This document shows, one piece after another, positions 1 through 6,483 of a DNA stretch of 15,803 nucleotides (position 1 is the stretch's first letter; every line of letters starts with the position of its first letter). The DNA is taken from assembly GCA_002393865.1 (NCBI GenBank), contig DGUD01000176.1, forward strand, positions 1 to 15,803, read 5' to 3'. The notes beneath the pieces are model-generated. The model was not told the origin of the DNA, made no database searches, and saw nothing but the letters and a program-made list of their open reading frames with translations. The DNA comes from Treponema sp. UBA4319 (GTDB taxonomy: Bacteria; Spirochaetota; Spirochaetia; Treponematales; Treponemataceae). Made by a program: the position numbers and the translations under genes.

Positions 1-27
1 CATTTTTGTTTTCATGCTGAAGCCTTG

Positions 28-43
28 GGGAGCCGCGGCTCCC
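28..43. repeat. 16-bp perfect palindrome upstream of the first promoter
   Basis: The sequence GGGAGCCG/CGGCTCCC is a perfect palindrome ending one base before the proposed -35 box of the first promoter. It could be an operator, or the stem of a terminator for a gene left of the window. No T-run follows on either strand, so I slightly favour an operator. The preceding gene is not visible. Confidence 0.4.
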
Positions 44-44
44 G

Positions 45-74
45 GTGTACAAATCCGTTCCCGCCTGCTATACT
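45..74 (+). promoter_or_regulatory. Promoter of the ABM protein-DUF554 operon
   Basis: A -35 box GTGTAC (45-50) and a -10 box TATACT (69-74) are separated by 18 bp, which places the transcription start near 81. The TGTAC core and 18-bp spacer match the promoters at 1284-1313 and 10325-10354. The 45-bp element found upstream of those two is absent here. The resulting leader of about 70 nt contains two small hairpins, GCCAG-AGA-CTGGC (85-97) and CCCG-TGTG-CGGG (99-110), before the ribosome site. Confidence 0.55.
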
Positions 75-151
75 GAAAGCCGCCGCCAGAGACTGGCTCC
101 CGTGTGCGGGGGAGGGGTACGGCAGCCGCTGGCAGCAGGAGGAACGATAGC

Positions 152-484
152 ATGAGCATTACGGTGAATCTCTATTACACGGGAATACACGGAGCCGCCC
201 GGAAATTCGCGGAGGAAATGGTTTCCGGCGGCACGGTCGCAAAAATCAAGGCGGAGCCGGGCAACCTGCGCTATGATTATTTTGTTCCGCTGGAAGACCC
301 GGAGACGGTGCTGCTGATTGACAGCTGGGAGAACCAGGCCGCGATAGACGCGCACCACGCATCACCCATGATGCGCACGATTATGGAGCTCCGCGAAAAG
401 TACGACCTGCGCATGGAAGCGGAGCGTTTCGTCTCCGACGGCGGGATTCCTGAGTCCGACAAAAAATTCATACGAAGCAAATGA
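152..484 (+). CDS. ABM-type monooxygenase-like protein (YgiN-like)
   Basis: This is a 110-residue single-domain protein of the antibiotic biosynthesis monooxygenase (ABM) ferredoxin-like fold, the size of YgiN-type quinol monooxygenases. The pattern LLIDSWENQAAIDAHHASP around residues 55-75 is the family's typical beta-strand followed by W-x-N-x-x-A-I-D-x-H. Members act as cofactor-free oxygenases on quinols or have unknown substrates. I chose ATG 152 because AGGAGG (137-142) sits 9 nt upstream. An in-frame ATG at 104 would add a low-complexity Arg/Gly-rich tail with no ribosome site. The stop overlaps the next start (ATGA), so the two genes are translationally coupled. The substrate is unknown. 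The abundance of redox genes nearby suggests quinone or aldehyde metabolism, but that is inference. Confidence 0.75.
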   Translation: MSITVNLYYTGIHGAARKFAEEMVSGGTVAKIKAEPGNLRYDYFVPLEDPETVLLIDSWENQAAIDAHHASPMMRTIMELREKYDLRMEAERFVSDGGIPESDKKFIRSK

Positions 485-1200
485 TCGGACTTGGTACGCT
501 CATAAACACCGCAAGCATTGTGGCGGCGGGGATTGCCGGGCACTTTTCAGGAAAGCTGTTCGGCGCGGAAAAGCAGCAGGCGCTCACCACCGCCTGCGGC
601 ATCTGCGTGGTGTTCATCGGTATAAGCGGCGCGATGACGGGAATGCTCCGCGTCACGGAAAACGGGCTTGAGGCGGTAAAGTCCATGTTCGTCGTCCTCT
701 GTATCGCCGCCGGAACCGTTGCCGGGGAGCTTCTTGACATAGAGCGGCACTTTGGGCGCTTTGGCGAATGGCTCCGGAACAAAAGCGGCAACGCGAAAGA
801 CACGCGCTTTGTGGACGCGTTCGTGACGGCTTCCCTGACCGTGTGCATCGGGGCAATGGCGGTTGTCGGCGCGCTTGAGGACGGCATCAGAGGCGACTAT
901 TCCATGCTCGCGGTCAAATCCGTGCTGGACTTCATCATCATTGCGGTGATGACCCCGGCCCTCGGAAAAGGCTGCGCGTTCTCCGCCATCCCCATACTGG
1001 TCTTTGAGGGGCTTATCACGCTGTTTGCCCGGCTCATCGCGCCGGTTCTTTCTGCGCCCGCCGTGCAGAACATCTCCTTTGTGGGCTCCATACTGATTTT
1101 TTGTGTGGGCCTGAACCTGCTGCGGGAAAAGAAAATCCGCGTGGCGAACATGCTGCCGTCCGTAGTCTTTGCGGTCGCCGCAGCCTACCTGCCGCTCTGA
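481..1200 (+). CDS. DUF554 family membrane protein (YqgA/YdfK-like)
   Basis: This 239-residue integral membrane protein has about seven hydrophobic segments. DUF554 hallmarks are visible: the N-terminal GLGTLINTASIVAAGIAG segment, a central CIGAMAVVGALEDGIRGDYS segment followed by VKSVLDF (about residues 121-150), and a C-terminal GLNLLREKKIRVANMLPS stretch. The family is found in inner membranes of many bacteria, and no transport substrate is firmly established. The start codon overlaps the stop of the preceding gene by 4 bp, so it is probably translated by coupling. It ends 44 bp before the next regulatory element. A weak GC hairpin (1206-1223) without a T-run follows the stop codon. The family assignment is secure; the function is unknown. 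Confidence 0.85.
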   Translation: MIGLGTLINTASIVAAGIAGHFSGKLFGAEKQQALTTACGICVVFIGISGAMTGMLRVTENGLEAVKSMFVVLCIAAGTVAGELLDIERHFGRFGEWLRNKSGNAKDTRFVDAFVTASLTVCIGAMAVVGALEDGIRGDYSMLAVKSVLDFIIIAVMTPALGKGCAFSAIPILVFEGLITLFARLIAPVLSAPAVQNISFVGSILIFCVGLNLLREKKIRVANMLPSVVFAVAAAYLPL

Positions 1201-1244
1201 GCCGTGCGGCCCGGCGGTGCCGCGGGTCATATATGCAGCGCGTT

Positions 1245-1289
1245 TGCTATGCTTGCGACGCATAGTCGCATTCAAAAAGAGCATTGTAC
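1245..1289 (+). promoter_or_regulatory. LysR-type operator/activation element, copy 1
   Basis: This 45-bp block matches 10286-10330 without gaps at 35 of 45 positions. It begins with TGCTATGC and contains the inverted repeat CTATGC-N7-GCATAG (1247-1265), which fits the T-N11-A rule (T1250, A1262) of LysR-type regulators. It continues with CGCATTCAAAA (1267-1277) and ends AGCATTGTAC, whose last six bases are the -35 box. GCAT occurs at 1260, 1268 and 1281, the same spacing as in copy 2. The dyad centre (1256) lies about 64 bp upstream of the predicted transcription start, where LysR recognition sites normally lie. The LysR protein at 7152-8018 is the natural candidate to bind it; that link is inference. 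Confidence 0.7.
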
Positions 1290-1313
1290 TTTTTCCGGCC
1301 GCATAGATATACT
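1284..1313 (+). promoter_or_regulatory. Promoter of the DXS-like/AKR/flavodoxin/CMD-cupin operon
   Basis: A -35 box TTGTAC (1284-1289) and a -10 box TATACT (1308-1313) are separated by 18 bp, giving a start near 1320 and a leader of about 39 nt with AAAGGAGG close to the start codon. The -35 box forms the end of the shared 45-bp element, so activation by a regulator touching RNA polymerase is plausible. The spacer length is identical at the second copy. Confidence 0.65.
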
Positions 1314-1358
1314 AGGTTCAAAATGGAATTCCGGAAACGGATACGAAAGGAGGAATGC

Positions 1359-3113
1359 ATGCTGTTAGACGAAATTACCGCGCCGGCAGATTTGAAGAAG
1401 CGCACGGTTCCGGAACTGGAGGCGCTTGCCGGAGAAATCCGCGAGGGACTGTTCAACCGGCTCACCAAAATCGGCGGGCACTTTGGCCCCAACTTTGGTT
1501 TTGTGGAGGCTACCATCGCGCTCCACTACGTGTTCGACTCCCCCACCGACAAATTCGTCTTTGATGTCTCGCATCAGTCCTACGCCCACAAGATGCTCAC
1601 CGGTCGCAAGGCCGGCTACCTTGACGACAGCCGCTTTTCCGAGGATTCCGGCTACACGAACCCGGACGAAAGCGAGCACGACTTCTTCAACATAGGCCAC
1701 ACCTCCACGTCGGTCGCGCTGGCGCTCGGCCTTGCCAAGGGGCGCGACGTGCTCGGCCACAAAGAGAACATCGTCGCAATCATCGGGGACGGTTCCCTTT
1801 CCGGCGGCGAGGCCATGGAGGCGCTGAGCGTCGCGGGCAGCGAGCTGCGCTCCAATTTCATCATCGTGGTGAACGACAACGAGCAGGCGATTGCGGAAAC
1901 CCATGGCGGCATCTACGTGAACCTCAAGGCGCTCCGCGATTCCAACGGCACGGCAGCAAACAACTGGTTCACCGCGTTCGGCCTTGATTACGTCTATGAG
2001 GAGCAGGGCAACGACATCGCGTCCCTGATTGCCGTGTTCAGAAAGGTAAAGGACTCCGCGCGCCCGGTTGTCGTGCACATCCACACGCAGAAGGGCAAAG
2101 GCTACGCCCGTGCGGAAAAAGACAAGGAAGGCTGGCACTGGTGCGTTCCCTTTGACCGCGCGACCGGAAAACCCACCGTGTCCTTTGGCGGCGGCGAATC
2201 CTATTTTGGCATGACCGCGCCGTACATCCTTGAGCGCGCAAAAAAGGACAGGCACTTTGTCGTGGTAAGCCCCGCGATGCCGATGGCCGTCGGGCTGGGG
2301 CCAGAGGAGCGGAAGCAGCTCGGCGACCAGTATATCGACACGGGCATTGCGGAAGAGGCCGCCGTCGCAATCGCATCGGGAATCGCCCGGCGCGGAGCAA
2401 CGCCGCTCGTGGTCACGAACATGACGTTCCTGCAGCGTGCCTATGACCAGATTTCGCAGGACGTGTGCATCAACAGGACGCCCGTCACCATGCTTATGAA
2501 TTATGCTTCGTTTGACGGGCTGACCGACGTGACGCACCTAGGCATTTTTGGGCTCGCGGCATTCACGAACATCCCGGAGCTCGTCGTCCTGTGCCCCACA
2601 AGCGCGGAAGAGTACCGTAACATGCTGGACTGGAGCCTTTGCCAGAAGGAGCATCCCGTCCTTATCCTGATTCCGGGAAACGCGGTGAGCCACCGCCCGG
2701 CGGACACGGACTACGGCGCGCTGAACACGTTCAAGGTGGAGCAGCAGGGGCAGCAGGTCGCCATCATTGCGCTCGGCGACTTTTTCCAGAAGGGCGAGGA
2801 GCTTGCCGCCGCCATAAAAAAAGAGCTGGGCTTTACGCCGACGCTCATCAATCCGCGCTACGCATCCGGCATCGACGCCACGCTGCTGCGCTCCCTTGAG
2901 GCGGAGCACCGTCTGGTCATCACGCTGGAAGACGGCATCCTTGAGGGCGGCTTCGGCCAGAAAATCGCTTCGTTCTACGGTGCGGGCAGCATGCGCGTAA
3001 AGAACTACGGTCTGGAAAAGAAATTCTACGACCGCTATGATCCGCAGGAGCTGCTGCGCGCGTGCGGCATGACGACGGCACAGATGCTTGCGGACGCAAA
3101 GGCGCTCCTGTAG
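1359..3113 (+). CDS. DXS/transketolase-like thiamine-diphosphate enzyme, divergent
   Basis: A 584-residue ThDP enzyme with the domain order of 1-deoxy-xylulose-5-phosphate synthase (DXS). It has an N-terminal ThDP domain with GGHF (39-42), DVSHQSYAHK (69-78) and the GDGS...NDN cofactor motif (143-174). The pyrimidine domain has GIAEE (329-333; E332 is the catalytic Glu) and TFLQRAYDQ (356-364). A C-terminal transketolase domain follows. True DXS is about 620 residues. Against recalled E. coli DXS, Y392 is Asn, R420 is Tyr, D427 is Thr and R478 is deleted, whereas E370, R398 and H431 remain. Loss of both phosphate-contacting arginines argues against glyceraldehyde-3-phosphate as acceptor. ATG 1359 is chosen for AAAGGAGG (1346-1353); ATG 1355 is out of frame. 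It is the first gene of a four-gene operon. The ThDP fold is certain; the reaction is unknown. Confidence 0.85.
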   Translation: MLLDEITAPADLKKRTVPELEALAGEIREGLFNRLTKIGGHFGPNFGFVEATIALHYVFDSPTDKFVFDVSHQSYAHKMLTGRKAGYLDDSRFSEDSGYTNPDESEHDFFNIGHTSTSVALALGLAKGRDVLGHKENIVAIIGDGSLSGGEAMEALSVAGSELRSNFIIVVNDNEQAIAETHGGIYVNLKALRDSNGTAANNWFTAFGLDYVYEEQGNDIASLIAVFRKVKDSARPVVVHIHTQKGKGYARAEKDKEGWHWCVPFDRATGKPTVSFGGGESYFGMTAPYILERAKKDRHFVVVSPAMPMAVGLGPEERKQLGDQYIDTGIAEEAAVAIASGIARRGATPLVVTNMTFLQRAYDQISQDVCINRTPVTMLMNYASFDGLTDVTHLGIFGLAAFTNIPELVVLCPTSAEEYRNMLDWSLCQKEHPVLILIPGNAVSHRPADTDYGALNTFKVEQQGQQVAIIALGDFFQKGEELAAAIKKELGFTPTLINPRYASGIDATLLRSLEAEHRLVITLEDGILEGGFGQKIASFYGAGSMRVKNYGLEKKFYDRYDPQELLRACGMTTAQMLADAKALL

Positions 3114-3134
3114 GCCGACGCACGGAGGACGGAC

Positions 3135-4019
3135 ATGAAAAGACAGCTTGCCCTGCTTGCCGCGCTGCTGCTTGCGGCAGCGCTCTTTGCCAACGGAAAA
3201 ACGACGCCCGCCGCGCCCACCGTACGGCTCAACTCCGGCTACGAGATGCCCGTGCTCGGCTTGGGCACCTGGACGCTTGACGCGCAGACCGCGGAAGAGT
3301 CGGTGTACACCGCGCTCAAAAACGGCTACCGGCTCATCGACACCGCGCGCTACTATCACAACGAGCAGGGCGTCGGAAAAGGGGTGCGCCGCGCGATTTC
3401 GGACGGGCTGGTAACGCGCGAGGACGTATTCGTCACGACCAAAATCTGGGGAGCATACGCGCCGGAAAAAGCCATCGAGGACGCAAACGCCGCGCTCGGC
3501 CTGGGCTACATAGACCTGCTTCTGATCCACCAGCCGAGCTCCGACGACAGAGCCATGTACACGGCGATGGAGAAAGCGGTCAGGGCGGGAACCGTCCGCT
3601 CCATCGGTATCTCGAACTATTACACGAAGAAGCAGTTCGACGAGATTATGGGCATCGCGACTATTGTGCCCGCAGTCATCCAGAACGAAAACCATCCGTT
3701 CTACCAGAACGAGGAACTGCAGGACTATGTAAAGAAATGGGGCGTGTACGTGGAAAGCTACTATCCGCTCGGCGGCCGCGGGCACACGCAGGATTTGTTC
3801 GGCAACAGGACGATTGCAAAAATCGCAGCGGCGCATGGAAAATCATCCGCGCAGATTCTGCTGCGCTGGCACGTTCAGTCAGGATACATCGCGATTCCCG
3901 GAAGCAGCAACGCACGGCATATCGCGGAGAACATAAGCATTTTCGACTTTGCGCTGAGCAAGCCGGAAATGGAGCAGATACGGGCGCTGCATACCGGAAA
4001 GCGCTACGAAACATGGTAA
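3135..4019 (+). CDS. Exported aldo/keto reductase
   Basis: This 294-residue protein is an AKR barrel preceded by a Sec-type signal peptide: MKRQ followed by a Leu/Ala core, with cleavage likely after residue 19. The AKR tetrad is complete: D69 and Y74 (LIDTARYYHNE), K103 (TTKIW) and H132 (LIHQP). The family reduces aldehydes and ketones with NADPH. Here the usual IPKS cofactor motif reads IPGSSNARHIAEN (254-266), so the lysine that commonly contacts the NADPH 2'-phosphate is Gly. Export combined with this change raises the question of which cofactor or reductant it uses in the periplasm. GGAGG (3124-3128) lies 6 nt before the start, and the gap to the upstream gene is 21 nt. Its flavodoxin neighbour could be its electron partner; this is inference. 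Confidence 0.85.
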   Translation: MKRQLALLAALLLAAALFANGKTTPAAPTVRLNSGYEMPVLGLGTWTLDAQTAEESVYTALKNGYRLIDTARYYHNEQGVGKGVRRAISDGLVTREDVFVTTKIWGAYAPEKAIEDANAALGLGYIDLLLIHQPSSDDRAMYTAMEKAVRAGTVRSIGISNYYTKKQFDEIMGIATIVPAVIQNENHPFYQNEELQDYVKKWGVYVESYYPLGGRGHTQDLFGNRTIAKIAAAHGKSSAQILLRWHVQSGYIAIPGSSNARHIAENISIFDFALSKPEMEQIRALHTGKRYETW

Positions 4020-4030
4020 GGAGGTATTCC

Positions 4031-4660
4031 ATGAAAAAAATCATCACGCTGGCGGCGGCATTCGCGGCGCTGCTCTGGGCGGGCTCTTCAAGCGCCCTGT
4101 CCGCGCAGGGTTCGGGCAAGAACCTTATCGTCTACTTCTCGCTCTACGGGAACCAGAAATCAGTGCTGACCGATGCGGACTCCGGCGCAAGCCGGACGCT
4201 CTACGAGGGCAAGGTACGCGGCAACACGGAAATCATCGCCCGCATGATCCAGGAATCGGTCGGCGGCGACCTGGTGCTGCTGGAGACCGAGAACAAATTC
4301 TCCGACGGCTACAATGCCGTCATCGAAGAAGGAAAGCACAGCAAGAGCACAAAGTTCAAGGCGACCAAAAACAAAATCGACCTTTCCCAGTATGATGCGG
4401 TCTTCATCGGGTTTCCGGCGTGGTGGTACGACATGCCCGACCCGGTTTTCGACTTCCTTGAAAAGCATGATTTGGGCGGAAAGAAAGTCTACGTCTTTGC
4501 CACGAGCGGCGGAAGCGGCCTAATGCGCTCAATCAGCGAAATCCAGAAAGCCGAGCCAAAGGCCAGCGTGCACAAGACCGGCTTCCATGTCTACTACACA
4601 AGTGTCGCGGGCGCAAAGGCGGATGTGGAGAGCTGGCTCAGAAAAGTCGGCGCCAAGTAA
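4031..4660 (+). CDS. Exported flavodoxin
   Basis: This 209-residue flavodoxin has a signal peptide (MKKIITLAAA..., cleavage likely near residue 25). The first strand NLIVYFS (31-37) is followed by GN, then about 20 extra residues, then GNTEIIARMI (64-73), so the FMN phosphate loop is split by an insertion. I recall this in other Flavodoxin_4-type proteins. The FMN-stacking segment IGFPAWWYDMP (126-136) is intact. Flavodoxins carry one or two electrons on FMN and are usually cytosolic; export means FMN must be supplied outside the inner membrane. AAGGAGGT (4018-4025) overlaps the upstream stop codon and lies 5 nt before ATG 4031. The frame is open further upstream but only inside the reductase gene. 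A homologous domain is fused to SUMF1 at 10373-11782. Confidence 0.85.
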   Translation: MKKIITLAAAFAALLWAGSSSALSAQGSGKNLIVYFSLYGNQKSVLTDADSGASRTLYEGKVRGNTEIIARMIQESVGGDLVLLETENKFSDGYNAVIEEGKHSKSTKFKATKNKIDLSQYDAVFIGFPAWWYDMPDPVFDFLEKHDLGGKKVYVFATSGGSGLMRSISEIQKAEPKASVHKTGFHVYYTSVAGAKADVESWLRKVGAK

Positions 4661-4676
4661 GCAGGGGACGGACGGC

Positions 4677-5432
4677 ATGGCAGAAAAAATCACCCAGGAT
4701 GCAGGACGGAAACAGCTCGGCGCCTTTGCCCCGCTATTTGCGCATCTGAACGACGACGTGCTCTTTGGCGAAGTGTGGAACGAGCAGGCAATCGACGTAA
4801 AGACAAAGTGCATCGTCACTGTGGTGTCGCTCATGGCAAGCGGCATCACCGATTCGTCGCTGCTCTACCACCTGCAGAACGCAAAGGCGCACGGCGTCAG
4901 CAAAGCAGAAATCGCGGCAATCATCACTCATGCCACGATGTACACGGGTTGGCCAAAAGGCTGGGCGGTATTCCGGCTGGCAAAAGACGTGTGGAATGAA
5001 AGCGCGCCAGCGGCGGACAAAAAAGAGCGCTACCAGAATACGATTTTCTTTCCCATCGGGGAGCCCAATCCGTACGGAAAGTATTTCGTGGGGCAGAGCT
5101 ACTTGGCGCCCGTCTCAGAAGCGCAGCTTCCGGTCTTCAACGTGACGTTTGAGCCGGGCTGCCGCAACAACTGGCACATCCACACTGCCGCATCCGGCGG
5201 CGGGCAGATGCTCATCTGCGTGGGCGGCCGTGGCTGGTACCAGGAAGAAGGGAAGGCTGCCGTGGCGCTGACGCCCGGAAGCGTGGTGAACATTCCTGCC
5301 GGCGTAAAGCACTGGCACGGCGCGGCGGCGGACAGCTGGTTCAGCCACCTTGCGCTGGAGATTCCCGGAGAAGACGGCAGCACGACTTGGTGCGAGAAAG
5401 TCAGCGACGAGGACTATTCCCGGCTTGGCTAG
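4677..5432 (+). CDS. Carboxymuconolactone decarboxylase-cupin fusion protein
   Basis: This is a 251-residue two-domain protein. Residues 10-107 are a carboxymuconolactone decarboxylase (CMD)/AhpD-like helical domain with the YHLQNAKAHGVSKAEIAAIITHA...YTGWP pattern. The AhpD CxxC redox pair is absent, since only C45 is present. Residues 155-230 are a cupin with HIH (167-169), Q177 and H212, a plausible His-His-Gln-His metal set. Such fusions recur in gut and anaerobic bacteria beside aldo/keto reductases and flavodoxins. Their substrate is not established; a lactone, enol or quinone-like small molecule is possible. It has no signal peptide, so it acts in the cytosol, unlike its two upstream neighbours. 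AGGGG (4663-4667) precedes ATG 4677. An in-frame extension to 4587 would overlap the flavodoxin gene and is rejected. Confidence 0.85.
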   Translation: MAEKITQDAGRKQLGAFAPLFAHLNDDVLFGEVWNEQAIDVKTKCIVTVVSLMASGITDSSLLYHLQNAKAHGVSKAEIAAIITHATMYTGWPKGWAVFRLAKDVWNESAPAADKKERYQNTIFFPIGEPNPYGKYFVGQSYLAPVSEAQLPVFNVTFEPGCRNNWHIHTAASGGGQMLICVGGRGWYQEEGKAAVALTPGSVVNIPAGVKHWHGAAADSWFSHLALEIPGEDGSTTWCEKVSDEDYSRLG

Positions 5433-5445
5433 AGAGTGCCGGTGC

Positions 5446-5486
5446 GCGGAAAAAGCGGACGCTTTCCCATCACCCTCTTTTTCCGC
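5446..5486 (+). terminator. Inverted repeat after the first operon, candidate terminator
   Basis: GCGGAAAAAG (5446-5455) and CTTTTTCCGC (5477-5486) are perfect 10-bp arms around a 21-nt loop, 14 bp after the CMD-cupin stop codon. An alternative inner hairpin, AAAGC-GGAC-GCTTT (5452-5465), can form. The T-run lies inside the arm rather than after it, so it may be a processing structure or weak terminator. It separates the operon from the next promoter. Confidence 0.45.
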
Positions 5487-5508
5487 CCGGAAATAACAGA
5501 ATATTCTC

Positions 5509-5537
5509 ATGCACATGCTCTGCATATTGGGTATAAT
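5509..5537 (+). promoter_or_regulatory. Promoter of the first DUF4405-like gene, probably leaderless
   Basis: A perfect -10 box TATAAT (5532-5537) is preceded at 17 bp by ATGCAC (5509-5514), a weak match to the TTGTAC -35 boxes seen elsewhere in this window. Only six bases separate the -10 box from ATG 5544, so transcription would begin at or next to the start codon. No Shine-Dalgarno sequence is present between them. Confidence 0.55.
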
Positions 5538-5543
5538 GAAAGC

Positions 5544-6368
5544 ATGAAGAGAAAACTGCTGTTTGATTTGCTTATGGCGCTGCTGCTTGCCACGCTGTAT
5601 AAAAAGAATGTGATTTCGCTGACCTTCCATGAGCTTGCGGGATTGCTTTTGTGCCTGTTCGTCGTCGTGCATGTGCTGCTGAACAAAAAATGGCTTGCTG
5701 CCGTGACAAAAGCCCTGTTCACTCGCTCGCTCCCTGCCAGAACCAGGATATGCTATGCCGTGGACGTGCTTCTTGCGCTTGATTTCCTTGCACTGCTTAT
5801 TACGGGTGTCGGAATCAATAAGAAGCTCTTCCCGTCTTGTGCCTTCCTCGGGAACAAAGGAATTCCTTTCCACATGTTTTCCGGAGCGCTGGCGCTTATC
5901 CTTGTCGGCATTCATATCGGTTTGCACTGGAATCTTATCCGGGCGGAGCTCTCAAAAAAACTAGGGCATCCAGCCATCCGTGTGCTTGCCACAGTTGCGC
6001 TCGTCTGCGCCCTCGGATTCGGCGGCTATTCCCTTGCAAAAAGCTCCGTCCCGCGCTGGCTTTCGCTTCCGTTTGTATCCGGCGCTCAGTCGGGGCATCA
6101 GACCGCACAAAAGCAGGAATCGTCTTCTGAGCAGAAAATCCGCCAGTCAGATTCCTCTGAGCGGAGCGGGCGCGGCTCGCAGCCGGCAGAGCAGAATCAG
6201 CAGGATGCCGCGCAGAAACAGGGGAGAAGCCATGTGCAGGAGCCGGTAAGCGCAAAAACGCTTTCCCTGCATCTGCTCCGCTTTCTGAGCATCCTCGTGC
6301 TCTTCTCTGCGATTGCGGCTTTTGCCGACAGCCTTGTCCGCAAAAAGAAGGCTCGCGCCGCAGTATGA
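5544..6368 (+). CDS. DUF4405-like membrane protein with putative di-haem histidines (copy 1)
   Basis: This 274-residue membrane protein has hydrophobic helices at about 5-19, 31-46, 73-90, 110-126 and 147-165. A 60-residue Gln/Ser-rich hydrophilic stretch (180-238) follows, then a final helix (241-264) and a basic tail. Histidines H29 and H43 are 14 residues apart, as are H110 and H124, with H128 four further on. Spacing of 13-14 between helix histidines is how cytochrome b and b561/ferric-reductase proteins hold two b-haems, so a trans-membrane electron conduit is plausible. The copy at 11779-12480 has the same pattern. ATG 5544 is chosen over upstream in-frame starts because TATAAT lies 7-12 nt upstream and the preceding codons contain the terminator candidate. 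Base composition is more AT-rich than its neighbours. Haem binding is inferred. Confidence 0.7.
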   Translation: MKRKLLFDLLMALLLATLYKKNVISLTFHELAGLLLCLFVVVHVLLNKKWLAAVTKALFTRSLPARTRICYAVDVLLALDFLALLITGVGINKKLFPSCAFLGNKGIPFHMFSGALALILVGIHIGLHWNLIRAELSKKLGHPAIRVLATVALVCALGFGGYSLAKSSVPRWLSLPFVSGAQSGHQTAQKQESSSEQKIRQSDSSERSGRGSQPAEQNQQDAAQKQGRSHVQEPVSAKTLSLHLLRFLSILVLFSAIAAFADSLVRKKKARAAV

Positions 6369-6483
6369 CTTGGTGCGCCCGTTCTTTGCCTGCATCGCAT
6401 CCGGGCCCGGCTATCCAGTCAACGCCCGCCGCAAAGCGGCGCTTGAATTACGCATCCGTCTGCCGTTAGGAGGTATATACATA

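Noticed and set aside
6..50. A third copy of the 45-bp element before the first promoter
   Set aside because: Aligned in register it matches only in the TGTAC end; the T-N11-A dyad and CGCATTCAAAA block are absent.
1365..2537. Long minus-strand open frame (390 codons) opposite the DXS-like gene
   Set aside because: Lies entirely opposite a conserved coding sequence and shows no protein family pattern.
2538..3836. Long minus-strand open frame (432 codons) opposite the DXS-like and AKR genes
   Set aside because: It spans two well-supported genes and their junction, is Arg/Val/His-rich without recognisable motifs, and has no ribosome site. High GC leaves antisense frames open.
3737..4660. Longer flavodoxin start 98 codons upstream of 4031
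   Set aside because: The extension lies inside the AKR gene in another frame, and the signal peptide and AAGGAGGT both mark ATG 4031.
6427..6441. CGCCGC-AAA-GCGGCG hairpin as a terminator after the DUF4405-like gene
   Set aside because: Short stem, no T-run, and it lies within 45 nt of the next gene's start, so read-through is as likely.
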